Shown here in pieces: positions 13,916 through 23,600 of a stretch of 64,000 bases of DNA. Position numbers and translations under genes: made by a program. The notes under the pieces were generated by a model. That model was not told the DNA's origin. It searched no databases and saw nothing but the letters and a program-made list of their open reading frames with translations. Position 1 is the stretch's first letter; each line of letters opens with the position of its first letter. Source of the stretch: Hylemonella sp. (lineage in GTDB: Bacteria > Pseudomonadota > Gammaproteobacteria > Burkholderiales > Burkholderiaceae_C); assembly GCF_027532185.1 (NCBI RefSeq), contig NZ_JAPZSV010000001.1, positions 248,001 to 312,000 on the forward strand, written 5' to 3'.

Positions 13916-13931
13916 ATACCTGTTACGGTAT
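13916..13931. promoter_or_regulatory. Candidate operator upstream of the GlcG/HbpS-like gene
   Basis: Inverted repeat ATACC-N6-GGTAT, 37 bp upstream of the start codon at 13969. The spacing fits an operator near the promoter. No matching regulator is recognisable; this is a weak call from symmetry alone. Confidence 0.25.
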
Positions 13932-13968
13932 AGGATGGCGCCTGAACTGCATCGATACGGAGTACCTC

Positions 13969-14848
<880 letters not shown>

Positions 14849-14850
14849 GC

Positions 14851-15101
14851 GCCTGTTCAAGGTCTCAGAGGAGCCGCGCCACCACCTTGCCGGGATGGGA
14901 TGCAAGGCGCAAAACGAAGCCGGGCCCATGCCCGACGAGGCTTTGCAACGCCGCAGACCGCCGGGCAAGGCGCTTGCCCTTCGGGTTGAAGCGGAATCGG
15001 GCGATTGACCCACCCAATCCCTTGCGTGGGCACGAGCCCATGCGGCGTGATCTTGCCGGGCAACTCATCCCGATTGCGCCCCTCCGAGACCGTGAAGAGG
15101 C
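14851..15101. repeat. MITE-like intergenic element with imperfect terminal inverted repeats
   Basis: The ends 14851-14873 and 15079-15101 form imperfect inverted repeats: GCCTGTTCAAGGTCTCAGAGG against GCCTCTTCACGGTCTCGGAGG (written in the same sense). Inside, GGGCAAG-GCG-CTTGCCC makes a short perfect hairpin and there are further imperfect symmetries. It fills the gap between the convergent VOC gene and the Bug-family gene. No reading frame of gene quality is present. I recall related sequence as a multicopy repeat in Comamonadaceae. Confidence 0.6.
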
Positions 15102-15109
15102 TCTGCGCC

Positions 15110-16081
15110 TCAGTCCACTTTCGCGCCGGAGGCCTTGACCACCTTTTCGTACTTGGCGAGTTCGGCCTTCATGAAGCTGCCGAAGGCCTCAGGCGTGGTG
15201 GGCACGGGCTCGGCCATCAGTGCGGCGAAACGTGTCTGCGTCTCGGGGGCCTGCAGCGCCGCGACGAAGGCCTGGTTCAGACGTGCCAGCACCTCCTTCG
15301 GTGTACCTGCCGGCGCGACCAGCCCCCACCAGGTGTCCACCGCAAAGCCCGGCAGAGTCTCGGCCACGGCGGGCACCTGCGGCAGGGCCGGTGCGCGCTG
15401 GAGCGTGGTGACTGCCAGGGCCTTGAGCTTGCCGGCGCGGATATTGGCCGAGGCCGTGGCCAGGTTGTCGAAGTTGTAGTCCACCTGGCCGCTGAGCAGG
15501 GCCAGCTGCGCCGGATTGCCGCCGTTGTAGGGGATGTGCACGGCATAGATGCCGGCCTGGGCCTTGAACAGCTCACCGGCCAGATGGCCTGCGCTGCCAT
15601 TGCCGCCGCTGCCGTAGTTGAGCCGGCCGGGGTTGGCCTTGGCGTAGGCGATGAGATCCTGCAGGCTCTGGATGTTCAGGCGCTGCGCCGTCTCGGCGTT
15701 GATCACCAGCACATTGGGCACGCGCAGCATCTGGGTGATGGGCGCGAAGTCCTGGTCGGCCTTGTAGGGCATCTTGCTGTAGAGCCAGGGGTTGACCGCG
15801 TGCGTGGCCGTGGCCGCGATGCCGATGGTCAGGCCGTCGGGCGCGGCCTTGGCCACCACATCGGCCCCGATATTGCCGCCAGCACCGGCGCGGTTCTCGA
15901 TGATGACCGTGCCCAGGCTGTCCTTGACGCGCTCGGCCAGCACGCGCGCCGTGATGTCAATGGGGCCACCGGGTGCATAGGGCACGACGAGGCGGATGGG
16001 TTTGGTCTGCGCCAGGGCGGACGCGCTGGACAGCGCCAGTGCGGCCAGGGCCAGGAGGGGGAGAAGGCGGCGTTTCATCAT
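15110..16081 (-). CDS. Bug-family (TctC-like) periplasmic substrate-binding protein
   Basis: 323 aa. A signal peptide (about residues 1-25, ending ALAQ) precedes the Bug opening TKPIRLVVPYAPGGPIDITAR. Further family motifs are ENRAGAGGNIGADVVAKAAPDG and NYGSGGNGSAGHLAGELF. Bug proteins bind carboxylates and related ligands for tripartite tricarboxylate transport or sensing. No TctA/TctB membrane genes are nearby, so this is one of the orphan receptors common in Burkholderiales. Start is at one of two adjacent ATGs (16081 or 16078). Confidence 0.92.
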   Translation of the reverse strand: MMKRRLLPLLALAALALSSASALAQTKPIRLVVPYAPGGPIDITARVLAERVKDSLGTVIIENRAGAGGNIGADVVAKAAPDGLTIGIAATATHAVNPWLYSKMPYKADQDFAPITQMLRVPNVLVINAETAQRLNIQSLQDLIAYAKANPGRLNYGSGGNGSAGHLAGELFKAQAGIYAVHIPYNGGNPAQLALLSGQVDYNFDNLATASANIRAGKLKALAVTTLQRAPALPQVPAVAETLPGFAVDTWWGLVAPAGTPKEVLARLNQAFVAALQAPETQTRFAALMAEPVPTTPEAFGSFMKAELAKYEKVVKASGAKVD

Positions 16082-16120
16082 GCCGCCATTGTGCAGGTTT
16101 TGCGGCGCTGGCGCGCCTTG

Positions 16121-16284
16121 ACTTGGCGGCGCCAAGTTAGCCTGCACTGCACATTGAGGAGCTTGTGGCTTCGACACGGTGCTGTCGCACTTCAACTTTG
16201 CTGCGCAAAGTCAGTCTTCGCCGCAAACACGGATCTTGTGGCGACGGCCCGGCGCTCTCGCGCCTTAACTTTGCGACGCAAAGT
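16121..16284. repeat. Array of three short hairpin repeats with ~73-bp spacing
   Basis: Three 17-nt hairpins, each a 7-bp perfect stem with a 3-nt loop, begin at 16121 (ACTTGGC-GGC-GCCAAGT), 16195 (ACTTTGC-TGC-GCAAAGT) and 16268 (ACTTTGC-GAC-GCAAAGT). The starts are 74 and 73 bp apart. The first differs from the others by a paired change (T:A to G:C), so the stem is preserved. Flanking bases (CTTNACTT... GTTAGCCT) are also repeated. They lie between the Bug-family gene and the ferredoxin-reductase gene; no frame here looks coding. Confidence 0.65.
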
Positions 16285-16297
16285 TAGCCTTTGCCGC

Positions 16298-16322
16298 AAG
16301 CAGAGCGCTACGCGCTCTGCTT
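16298..16322 (-). terminator. Hairpin overlapping the end of the ferredoxin-reductase gene
   Basis: Perfect 11-bp stem (16298-16308 with 16312-16322) with a TAC loop. It covers the last codons and stop of the oxidoreductase gene. No U-tract follows on the minus strand, so intrinsic termination is uncertain; it may instead stabilise the 3' end. Confidence 0.35.
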
Positions 16323-17369
16323 GTCCGCCTCACTCGTGAAGGAATCGGCGTAGAACTCTTCGTCGGGCAGGCCGGCCTTGGCATAGTCGCGGCGGGCGGA
16401 CTCGATCACGATGGGTGCGCCGCAGGCATAGACTTGGTAGCCGGAGAGATCGGGGTGATCTTCCAGCACGGCCTGGTGCACAAAGCCCGTTCGTCCGGTC
16501 CAGCCGTCTTCGGGCAGGGCATTGGAGATCACGGGTACGTACTTGAGGTTGGGCATCTCGGCCAGCTTCTGCACCACCCAGTCATGGAGGTACATGTCGT
16601 CCGGGCGGCGGCCGCCCCAGTAGAGCGTGGCCGCGCGGTTGATGCCCTTGTGCTGCATGTGCTCGATCAGGGCCTTGATGGGCGCAAAGCCCGTGCCCGA
16701 GGCCAGCAAGACCATGGGCTTGTCGCTGTCCTCACGCAGGAAGAAGCTGCCGTAAGGTCCCTCGACACGCAGGATCTCCTTCTCCTTCATCGCGCCGAAC
16801 ACATGGTCGGTGAACTTGCCGCCGGGCATGTGACGGATGTGCAGTTCCATGGTGGCGCCCACGGGCGGAGTGGCTGTGGGGTTGCCGGCACGGCTGTGCG
16901 GGGCGTTGGCCATGGAATAGCTGCGGCGGGCGCCATCACGGAGCAGGAACTCGACGTACTGGCCGGCGTGGAACTGGAAGTTGTCGTTGGCCGGCAGCTG
17001 CAGCACCAGGCGCATCACGTCGTGCGAGAGCCGCGTCATCTCGTTCACACGCACCGGCATCTTCTTGATCGGGAAGGCGCCAGCCTCGGTGACCTGGCGC
17101 GATTCGAGCACCACATCGCTCTGCGGCACGCCGCAGCAGGTCAGCACAAAGCCCGCGGCCTCCTCGGCCGCGCTCAGGGCTTTCTCCTGGTGCGGGCCAT
17201 GCACCACCGTGCCCGAGATCTTCTTGCACTTGCAGGAGCCGCAGGCCCCGTCCTTGCAGCCATAAGGCAAGCCGATGCCGGCACGGATGCCGGCGGCCAG
17301 CATGGCCTCGCCGGGTAAAACCTCGAAACTACGACCGCTGGGCTGCACGGTGACCTGATGGGAAGACAT
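16308..17369 (-). CDS. 2Fe-2S ferredoxin / FAD / NAD(P) oxidoreductase (CDP-6-deoxy-glucoseen reductase-like)
   Basis: 353 aa. An N-terminal plant-type ferredoxin domain has Cys38, Cys43, Cys46 and Cys78 or 79 (YGCKDGACGSCKC...LTCCG). It is followed by an FAD domain (RSYSMANAPH) and an NAD-binding domain (LLASGTGFAPIKALIEH). The family shuttles electrons from NADH to a partner enzyme; databases label this subgroup CDP-6-deoxy-delta-3,4-glucoseen reductase, but no sugar genes are near, so the partner is unknown. The start at 17369 gives the ferredoxin N-terminus. It is divergent from the SDR gene with 81 bp between. Confidence 0.88.
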   Translation of the reverse strand: MSSHQVTVQPSGRSFEVLPGEAMLAAGIRAGIGLPYGCKDGACGSCKCKKISGTVVHGPHQEKALSAAEEAAGFVLTCCGVPQSDVVLESRQVTEAGAFPIKKMPVRVNEMTRLSHDVMRLVLQLPANDNFQFHAGQYVEFLLRDGARRSYSMANAPHSRAGNPTATPPVGATMELHIRHMPGGKFTDHVFGAMKEKEILRVEGPYGSFFLREDSDKPMVLLASGTGFAPIKALIEHMQHKGINRAATLYWGGRRPDDMYLHDWVVQKLAEMPNLKYVPVISNALPEDGWTGRTGFVHQAVLEDHPDLSGYQVYACGAPIVIESARRDYAKAGLPDEEFYADSFTSEADKQSA

Positions 17370-17450
17370 CTTTTCGCTATCCTTGCTGGTTTTCTGAGCC
17401 ACAAAGGCGTAATTTTGCCTGCAAACACAAGCCCCCTCGGTGCCCTGCCC

Positions 17451-18332
17451 ATGCGCTTTCGGCGCTCGCGCCTGCTCATCGTGGGCTGCGGCGACGTGGG
17501 CCTGCGGGCCGCCGCCGCCCTGCCCCGGCGCGTGCGCGTGCTGGCACTCACCTCCAGCCCCGAGCGACACGCCGAACTGCGCGCACGCGGCATCACGCCC
17601 CTGGCCGGCAACCTCGACCAGACCGCCACCCTGCAGCGCCTCGCCGGCCTGGCCGATCGCGTGCTGCATCTGGCGCCGCCGCCTGGCGAGGGCGCGGGCG
17701 ACCCGCGCACCCGTGCCCTGCTGCAGGCGCTGCGCCGACGCACACCGCCGCTGGCCCTGGTCTACGGCTCCACCAGCGGGGTCTATGGCGATTGCGGCGG
17801 TGACTGGATCGACGAGACCCGCGCGCGACGTGCGGGTACGGCCCGGGCGCAGCGCCGCGTGGCCGCCGAGGACGAGGTGCGCTTCCTTGGTCGCAGCGCG
17901 GGCGTGCGCGCCAGCATCCTGCGCATCCCCGGCATCTACGCGCCGGACCGTGCCGGCGGCACGCCCCGCGAGCGCCTGCTGCGCGGCACGCCCGTGCTGC
18001 GGCCTGAAGACGACGTCTACACCAACCACATCCACGCCGATGACCTGGCGCGCGCCTGCCTGGCTGCACTGTGGCGCGGCGCGCCCCAACGGGCCTACCA
18101 CGCCAGCGACGACACGGAACTCAAGATGGGCGACTACTTCGACCTCGCCGCCGGGCTCTACGGTCTGCCCAAGCCGCCACGCATCAGCCGGGCCGTAGCC
18201 GCGCAAGAGCTACCCGCCCCACTGCTGAGCTTCATGGGCGAGTCACGGCGCCTCGCAAACAGCCGGCTCAAGCGTGAATTGCGTCTCGGATTGCGCTACC
18301 CGACGGCGGCACTCGGCTTGCGAGCCCCTTGA
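17451..18332 (+). CDS. NAD-dependent epimerase/dehydratase-like SDR protein
   Basis: 293 aa. The Rossmann motif GCGDVG is at 12-17, YGSTSGVYGDCGG supplies the Ser/Tyr region, and NHIHADDLARACLAAL is the usual C-terminal segment of extended SDR proteins of the YeeZ/SDR_a5 type. It has no recognisable sugar-nucleotide partner genes. The substrate is unknown. It is followed after 22 bp by the minor pilin genes, which may or may not share its transcript. Confidence 0.8.
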   Translation: MRFRRSRLLIVGCGDVGLRAAAALPRRVRVLALTSSPERHAELRARGITPLAGNLDQTATLQRLAGLADRVLHLAPPPGEGAGDPRTRALLQALRRRTPPLALVYGSTSGVYGDCGGDWIDETRARRAGTARAQRRVAAEDEVRFLGRSAGVRASILRIPGIYAPDRAGGTPRERLLRGTPVLRPEDDVYTNHIHADDLARACLAALWRGAPQRAYHASDDTELKMGDYFDLAAGLYGLPKPPRISRAVAAQELPAPLLSFMGESRRLANSRLKRELRLGLRYPTAALGLRAP

Positions 18333-18354
18333 AATCGCCGGGATAATCACCGGC

Positions 18355-18852
18355 ATGCTTCCCCCCCGGCCCCTCCCGGCGGCGCCCTGCGGCGCGCGCG
18401 GCTTCACCCTGATCGAGCTGGTCATGGTGATCCTGATCCTGGGCATCCTGGCCGTCTTCGTGCTGCCGCGCGCCGACCTGACACGGGGTTTCGACGAAGT
18501 GGGGTTCCACGATGCCGCGCGCTCCACGCTGGAATACGCACGCAAGAGCGCGATCGCCGAGCGGCGCCATGTGCGCGTCACGCTGGCGGGCAACAACCTG
18601 ACCTTGACCATCGACAACGTCGGCCCCGAGACCGCCGGTGCAGGCACCTTCCCGCGTCAGCTCGCCCTGCCGACGCCGGACCGTCGTTGCGGCGGCGCGA
18701 TCCACCAGCTCTGCGCCCCGCCCGACATCGCACTCGGCGGCCCGGCCACGCTGGACTTCAGCCCCCTGGGCCGGGCCAGCGCCGCGGCCACCTACACCGT
18801 GACGGGCCAGCCCGACATCCTCGTCGAAGCGGAGACCGGCCATGTGCGCTGA
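18355..18852 (+). CDS. Minor pilin, MshC / GspH-FimT type
   Basis: 165 aa. The class III leader peptide ends at G|FTLIELVMVILILGIL, which has the Glu at +5 and a hydrophobic helix as in type IV pilins and pseudopilins. The body fits GspH/FimT. It is first of five overlapping genes whose order and predicted products match mshC-mshD-mshO-mshP-mshQ of MSHA pilus clusters. It needs a prepilin peptidase and an assembly ATPase encoded outside the window. Start at 18355 follows GATAATCACCGGC; no strong Shine-Dalgarno sequence. Confidence 0.85.
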   Translation: MLPPRPLPAAPCGARGFTLIELVMVILILGILAVFVLPRADLTRGFDEVGFHDAARSTLEYARKSAIAERRHVRVTLAGNNLTLTIDNVGPETAGAGTFPRQLALPTPDRRCGGAIHQLCAPPDIALGGPATLDFSPLGRASAAATYTVTGQPDILVEAETGHVR

Positions 18853-19381
18853 AACCCGCCGTACGACGCGCACGGCCCAGCGCGGCCTGACCTTCATCGA
18901 ACTGATCTTTTTCATCGTCATCGTCACGGCGGGTCTGGCCGGCATCCTGACCGTGCTTGACGTCACCACCAGCCGCAGCGCCGACCCCATGGTGCGCAAG
19001 CAGATGCTGGCCGTGGCGGAAGGGGTGATGGAGGAGGTGCGCCTACAGTCCTTCGGCTGGTGCGACCCGGACGACGCCAACGCTGCCACAGCGGCCAACG
19101 CCGCCGGCTGCGCGGGCGGCACACCGGCGGAAACCCGCGGCAGCGCGCTCAATCCCTGGGACCAGGTCACCGACTACAACGGCGCGGTGCTCAACACCAG
19201 CCTCGCCGGCACGGCTTTCCCCGCCGGTTACAGCGCAGCCGTGCAGGTGCTGCAGGCCGACAACCTGGGCGGCGTGGCGGGGGGTGAGGCCCTGCGCATC
19301 GTCGTCACGGTGAACTTCGGCCCCGAGGCCCTGGTGCTCGAAGGCTACCGCACGCGCTACGCGCCCAACGCCCTGCCATGA
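18842..19381 (+). CDS. Minor pilin, MshD type
   Basis: 179 aa. Prepilin leader with RG|LTFIELIFFIVIV, Glu at +5, then a helix and the phrase QMLAVAEGVMEEVRLQSF typical of MshD-like minor pilins. It overlaps the previous gene by 11 bp and the next by 4 bp, showing tight co-expression. Several cysteines in the globular part could form a disulfide loop. Confidence 0.85.
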   Translation: MCAETRRTTRTAQRGLTFIELIFFIVIVTAGLAGILTVLDVTTSRSADPMVRKQMLAVAEGVMEEVRLQSFGWCDPDDANAATAANAAGCAGGTPAETRGSALNPWDQVTDYNGAVLNTSLAGTAFPAGYSAAVQVLQADNLGGVAGGEALRIVVTVNFGPEALVLEGYRTRYAPNALP

Positions 19382-20262
19382 AGAACGCGCATCACTCACC
19401 CCGCTGGCGGCGCATGGCCGGCTTCACGCTGGTCGAGATGGTCATCGTGATCGTCATCACCGGCATCCTGGCCGCCATCGTGGCCATCTTCATCCGCGCC
19501 CCGGTACAGGGCTACTTCGATACCGTGCGCCGCGCCGAGCTGACCGACCAGGCCGACCTGGCCCTGCGCCGCATCACGCGCGATGTGCGCCTGGCCCTGC
19601 CCAACAGCGTGCGGCTCAGCACCGTGGGCAATGTGAACTACATCGAGTTCATCATGACGCGTTCCGGCGGACGCTACCGCGACGTCAGCGACGGCTCCAC
19701 CGGTGGCGACTTCCTGAGCTTTACCAATGCTGCCGACCTGAGCTTCGACGTGCACGGCCCCTTGCCGGCCATGACGCCAGGCCTGGACTTCTTCGTGGTC
19801 TTCAACCTCGGCCCGGGCAACACCCCGGCCAATGCCTATGCCACGGGCGACGCCTGCGCCAACTGCAACCGGGCCCGCATCACCGGTGTCGCGGGCAACA
19901 CCGTGACGCTGGCCAACAACCCTTTTGCCAGCCAGGCCCCACCGCTGTCCTCGCCCAACGGCCGATTCCAGGTCGTGCCGGGCGATGTGCGTGCCGTCAC
20001 CTACAGCTGCCCCGTGGTCGGCGCGGCCGCCGGCAATCTGACGCGTCACTGGAACTACGGTTTCTTCACCGCCCAGCCTACACCACCCGGCGGCAACCAG
20101 GCCCTGCTGGCCACGGGCGCCAACTGCGCCGTCAGCTACGCACCGGCCCTGGGCGGGCGCCACGGCCTGCTGGAGATCCGGCTCAGCCTGAGCGCGGGTG
20201 CCGGGGCCGCCGCGGAGACCGTGGTGCTGCAGCAGCAGATCCGGGTGGACAACGCACCATGA
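19378..20262 (+). CDS. Minor pilin, MshO type
   Basis: 294 aa. Prepilin leader AG|FTLVEMVIVIVITGIL, followed by DTVRRAELTDQADLALRRITRDVRLALPNSVR, the family hallmark of MshO (a PilW/GspJ-like minor pilin). It is the largest of the minor pilins and contains a CANC motif. It is translationally coupled to both neighbours by ATGA overlaps. Confidence 0.87.
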   Translation: MKNAHHSPRWRRMAGFTLVEMVIVIVITGILAAIVAIFIRAPVQGYFDTVRRAELTDQADLALRRITRDVRLALPNSVRLSTVGNVNYIEFIMTRSGGRYRDVSDGSTGGDFLSFTNAADLSFDVHGPLPAMTPGLDFFVVFNLGPGNTPANAYATGDACANCNRARITGVAGNTVTLANNPFASQAPPLSSPNGRFQVVPGDVRAVTYSCPVVGAAAGNLTRHWNYGFFTAQPTPPGGNQALLATGANCAVSYAPALGGRHGLLEIRLSLSAGAGAAAETVVLQQQIRVDNAP

Positions 20263-20687
20263 GGACCGCCATGCGCCACCTGCAGCGCGGCTTCACCGCG
20301 ATCTCGGCCATCGTCATCCTCGTGGTACTCGTGGCCCTGGGGGCGTTCGTCGTCAACGTTTCCATGACCCAGCAGCTCGGCTCGGCCCAGGACGTGCAGG
20401 GTGTGCGCGCCTACGAAGCCGCGCGCGCCGGCATCGAATGGGGCCTGTACCAGCAACTGCGCAACGGCGCCTGTGCAGGCGCCACCAGCTTCGTGCCACC
20501 TGCGCCCACGCTGGCAGGATTTACCGTCACGGTGAGCTGCGTCGCCACGCCGGGCACCAATGGCGGGCCCATCACCTACACCGTGGTCGCCACGGCCTGC
20601 AACCAGCCAGGCGCCGGGGCCTGCCCCAACCCGGCCCCGGGACAGCGTTATGTCGAGCGGCGACTGGACGTGAGCTTCAATCAATGA
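20259..20687 (+). CDS. Minor pilin-like protein, MshP type (no Glu at +5)
   Basis: 142 aa. The N-terminal RG|FTAISAIVILVVLVALGAFVV resembles a prepilin leader but has Ser, not Glu, at +5, as in MshP and PilX-like proteins. AYEAARAGIEWGLYQQL and later cysteines match MshP. A second in-frame ATG at 20271 is possible. Its stop overlaps a run of three ATG codons that begin the next gene. Confidence 0.82.
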   Translation: MRTAMRHLQRGFTAISAIVILVVLVALGAFVVNVSMTQQLGSAQDVQGVRAYEAARAGIEWGLYQQLRNGACAGATSFVPPAPTLAGFTVTVSCVATPGTNGGPITYTVVATACNQPGAGACPNPAPGQRYVERRLDVSFNQ

Positions 20688-23600
20688 TGATGTACCCGGA
20701 GACTGCCTTGAATCGTCTGCCCCGTTTCCTGCTGCTGATCTTGGCACTTAGCCTGCCAGGCCTGGCCTGGTCGCAGGTCACGGTGCAAGCAGTTCCGAAC
20801 ACCTGTCAGGAAGTGAACTGGGCCGGTGGTACCCAGGGCTGGGGCAACGAAAACCGCGCCCAGACCCAGAACGACAGCGGCGCGACGGTGACGGTTAACG
20901 ACGGTCAGGTCAGCGAGTACCTGCGCTGCACCGATTACGGCTTTGCGATCCCCACGTCAGCCACGATCAACGGCATCGTGGTCACCGTGCGACGCACCGT
21001 GAGCAGCACCACCGGCGGCAGCGTCGTCGACGACCAGGTCGTCCAACTCGTGAAGGCCAATGTCGTCACCGGCGACAACAAGGCCACGGGCACAGCCTAC
21101 ACCACGGCCTGGGTCGACGCGGGCTACGGCGCCACCAACGATCTCTGGGGCACGACCTGGACGCCGGCGGAGGTCAACGCCGCGAACTTCGGCGTCGCCT
21201 TTGCCACCCACAAGGTGAACAACGCGAGCGGTAATCGCACCGTGTCCGTGGACGTGATCCGTATCGCGGTCACCTACACACCGGACACCACGCCGCCTAC
21301 CGTCAGCGCCATCGTGCGTGCGGACGCCAATCCCACCGCAGGTGCCGGCAGCGTGTCCTGGACCGTCACGTTCACCGAGCCCGTCACCGGTGTGGACACC
21401 GGCGACTTCGCCCTCGTTCCCGGCGGTGGCGTCAGCGGCACCAGCATCACCTCGGTCAGCGGCAGCGGCACCACCTGGACCGTCACCGCCTATCCGGGCG
21501 TCAACACCGGCACCCTGGGTCTGAACCTCGTGGACAACGACTCCATCGTCGACGCGGCGAACAACCGTCTGGGCGGCACAGGCGCCAACAACGGCAACTT
21601 CACCGGTCAGGTTTACAACGTCACCGCGGCCCCCTGCAACCCACCTGCCAACATCCCGGGCGGCATCACGGTAGCCTGCGTCTGCGACAACTTCAATCGC
21701 ACCACGCTCAACCCCTCACCCATCTTCGGCCAGGACTGGATCACCTCCATCAGCGACAGCACGGGTATCCTGCCCAGCATCGTCAACGCCAACTACCTGC
21801 GCCTGACCAACAACACGGGCAACAACGCCAAGGCAGCGACCGTGCCTTCGGCCTTCCCGGCGGCCGGCAACTACATCTCGGTGGAGTTCAACCACTACGC
21901 CTACAACGGCTCGGGCGCCGACGGCATCGCCGTGACGCTGTCGGACTACAACGTGCCGGCCGTGCCCGGCGCCTATGGCGGCTCGCTGGGCTACGCGCAG
22001 CAGAGCGCCATCAACGGCTTTGCCGGTGGCTGGATCGGCGTGGCGCTGGACGAATACGGCAACTACCAGAACCCGACGGAAGGCCGCCTTGGCGGCCCAG
22101 GCTTCCTGGTTGACTCGGTCGGCATCCGCGGCTCGGGCAGCGGCACCACGGGTTACCGCTGGCTGCAGGGCACCGGAGCTAATCTTTCGCCGGGCATCGA
22201 CGTCACGGGCACCACACGCGGCCCCGGTCACCGCTACCAGATCGTGGTCGATGCGCGCAACGCCGGCGCTGGCACACCGCAGACCTTCGTCGCCGTGAAC
22301 CGTGACACCTCGGGCACGGGCAACAGCTACGCAGCCCTCATCCCCTCCTTCGACGCCTTTGCGCGCGCTGTCACCCTGGGCTTCACCCAGGCGCCGGTAC
22401 CGGCCAACTGGCAGATCTCCTTCACGGGTTCTACCGGCGGCTCGACCAATATCCACGAGATCGGCGCGCTGCGCATCTGCGCGCAGACCGTCGTACCGCC
22501 CAGCGGCGGCGTGGCCTCGGGCTTTGCCGTGATCGACGAGGCCTATGGCACACCGTCGATTGCTGTGCAGAACTACTTGACCGGCCGTATCTACACCAAG
22601 GTGGCGGGCACACCCTTCAAGCTCAACATCGCGGCCCTGAGCAACAACCAGATCCAGACCGGCTATGTGCTGGCGGGCAGCCGCAACGTGGACGTCAAGC
22701 TCGTGGACAACAGCGATGGGGTCTGCGTGCTCAACAGCACCCAGGCCAACTACTGCAGCGCGGCCTGCCGGGCCAAACCGGCTGTGCCGACGACGGTGGG
22801 TGTGAGCGCCCAGACCCTGAGCTTCACCCCCACGAATGCCGGACAGCGACAAAGCCTGGACTTCACCGTCTCGGGCGCCTGGAGCAATCTGGTGGCCATC
22901 GTCAGCGACGGCACCACCAGCGCCTGCTCCACCGATGCCTTCTCGGTACGCCCGCCGCGCTTCGACACCATCAGCAGCACCGCCAGCAATGCGACGTCTA
23001 CGGGCCTGCCCGCCCTGCGCGCTGGCACCGATGTCTTCAGCATGACGGTGGGCACGGCCACCGCCGGCTATGCTGGTGCCGCCGCCCTGCCCACGATCAA
23101 CCCCGCCGGTGTGGAAGCCAACGCCGCTGGTTGGGCCGTGGGCAGCATCGCGCCGAGCGGCTTCCCAGCGGCCTCCGGCTCCAGCTCGACAGGCAACACG
23201 TTTACTTACAGCGAGGTGGGGCAGTTCCGCTTGCTGGGCTATGACCCGGCCGTCAACAGCAGCAGCGCGCGCGGTATCTACGACAGCACCTGGACAGCGG
23301 TGGACCAGGGCACGCAGGACTGCATTCCCAACAGCTACGCCAACCTGCGTGACACCAGCGGCACGTTTGCCAGCAACCCCAGCTATGGCAAGTACGGCTG
23401 CCTCTTCGGCCTGGGCGCCAACAGCGCCCTGTTCGGCCGCTTCATCCCGGATCGCTTCGTGCTGACCGCGGGCAGCGTCACGCCAGCCTGCAACGACAGC
23501 AATCCGGCCACGCGTGACTTCACCTACATGGGCCAGGCGCGCCTGGGCATGGCCTATCGCCTGGAGGCGCGCAACGGCGCCGACGGCATCACGCAGAACT

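Noticed and set aside
16308-18206. 632-aa minus-strand frame suggesting a fusion with the ferredoxin-reductase
   Set aside because: The added N-terminal 279 residues are antisense to the SDR gene; the ferredoxin domain starts cleanly at 17369.
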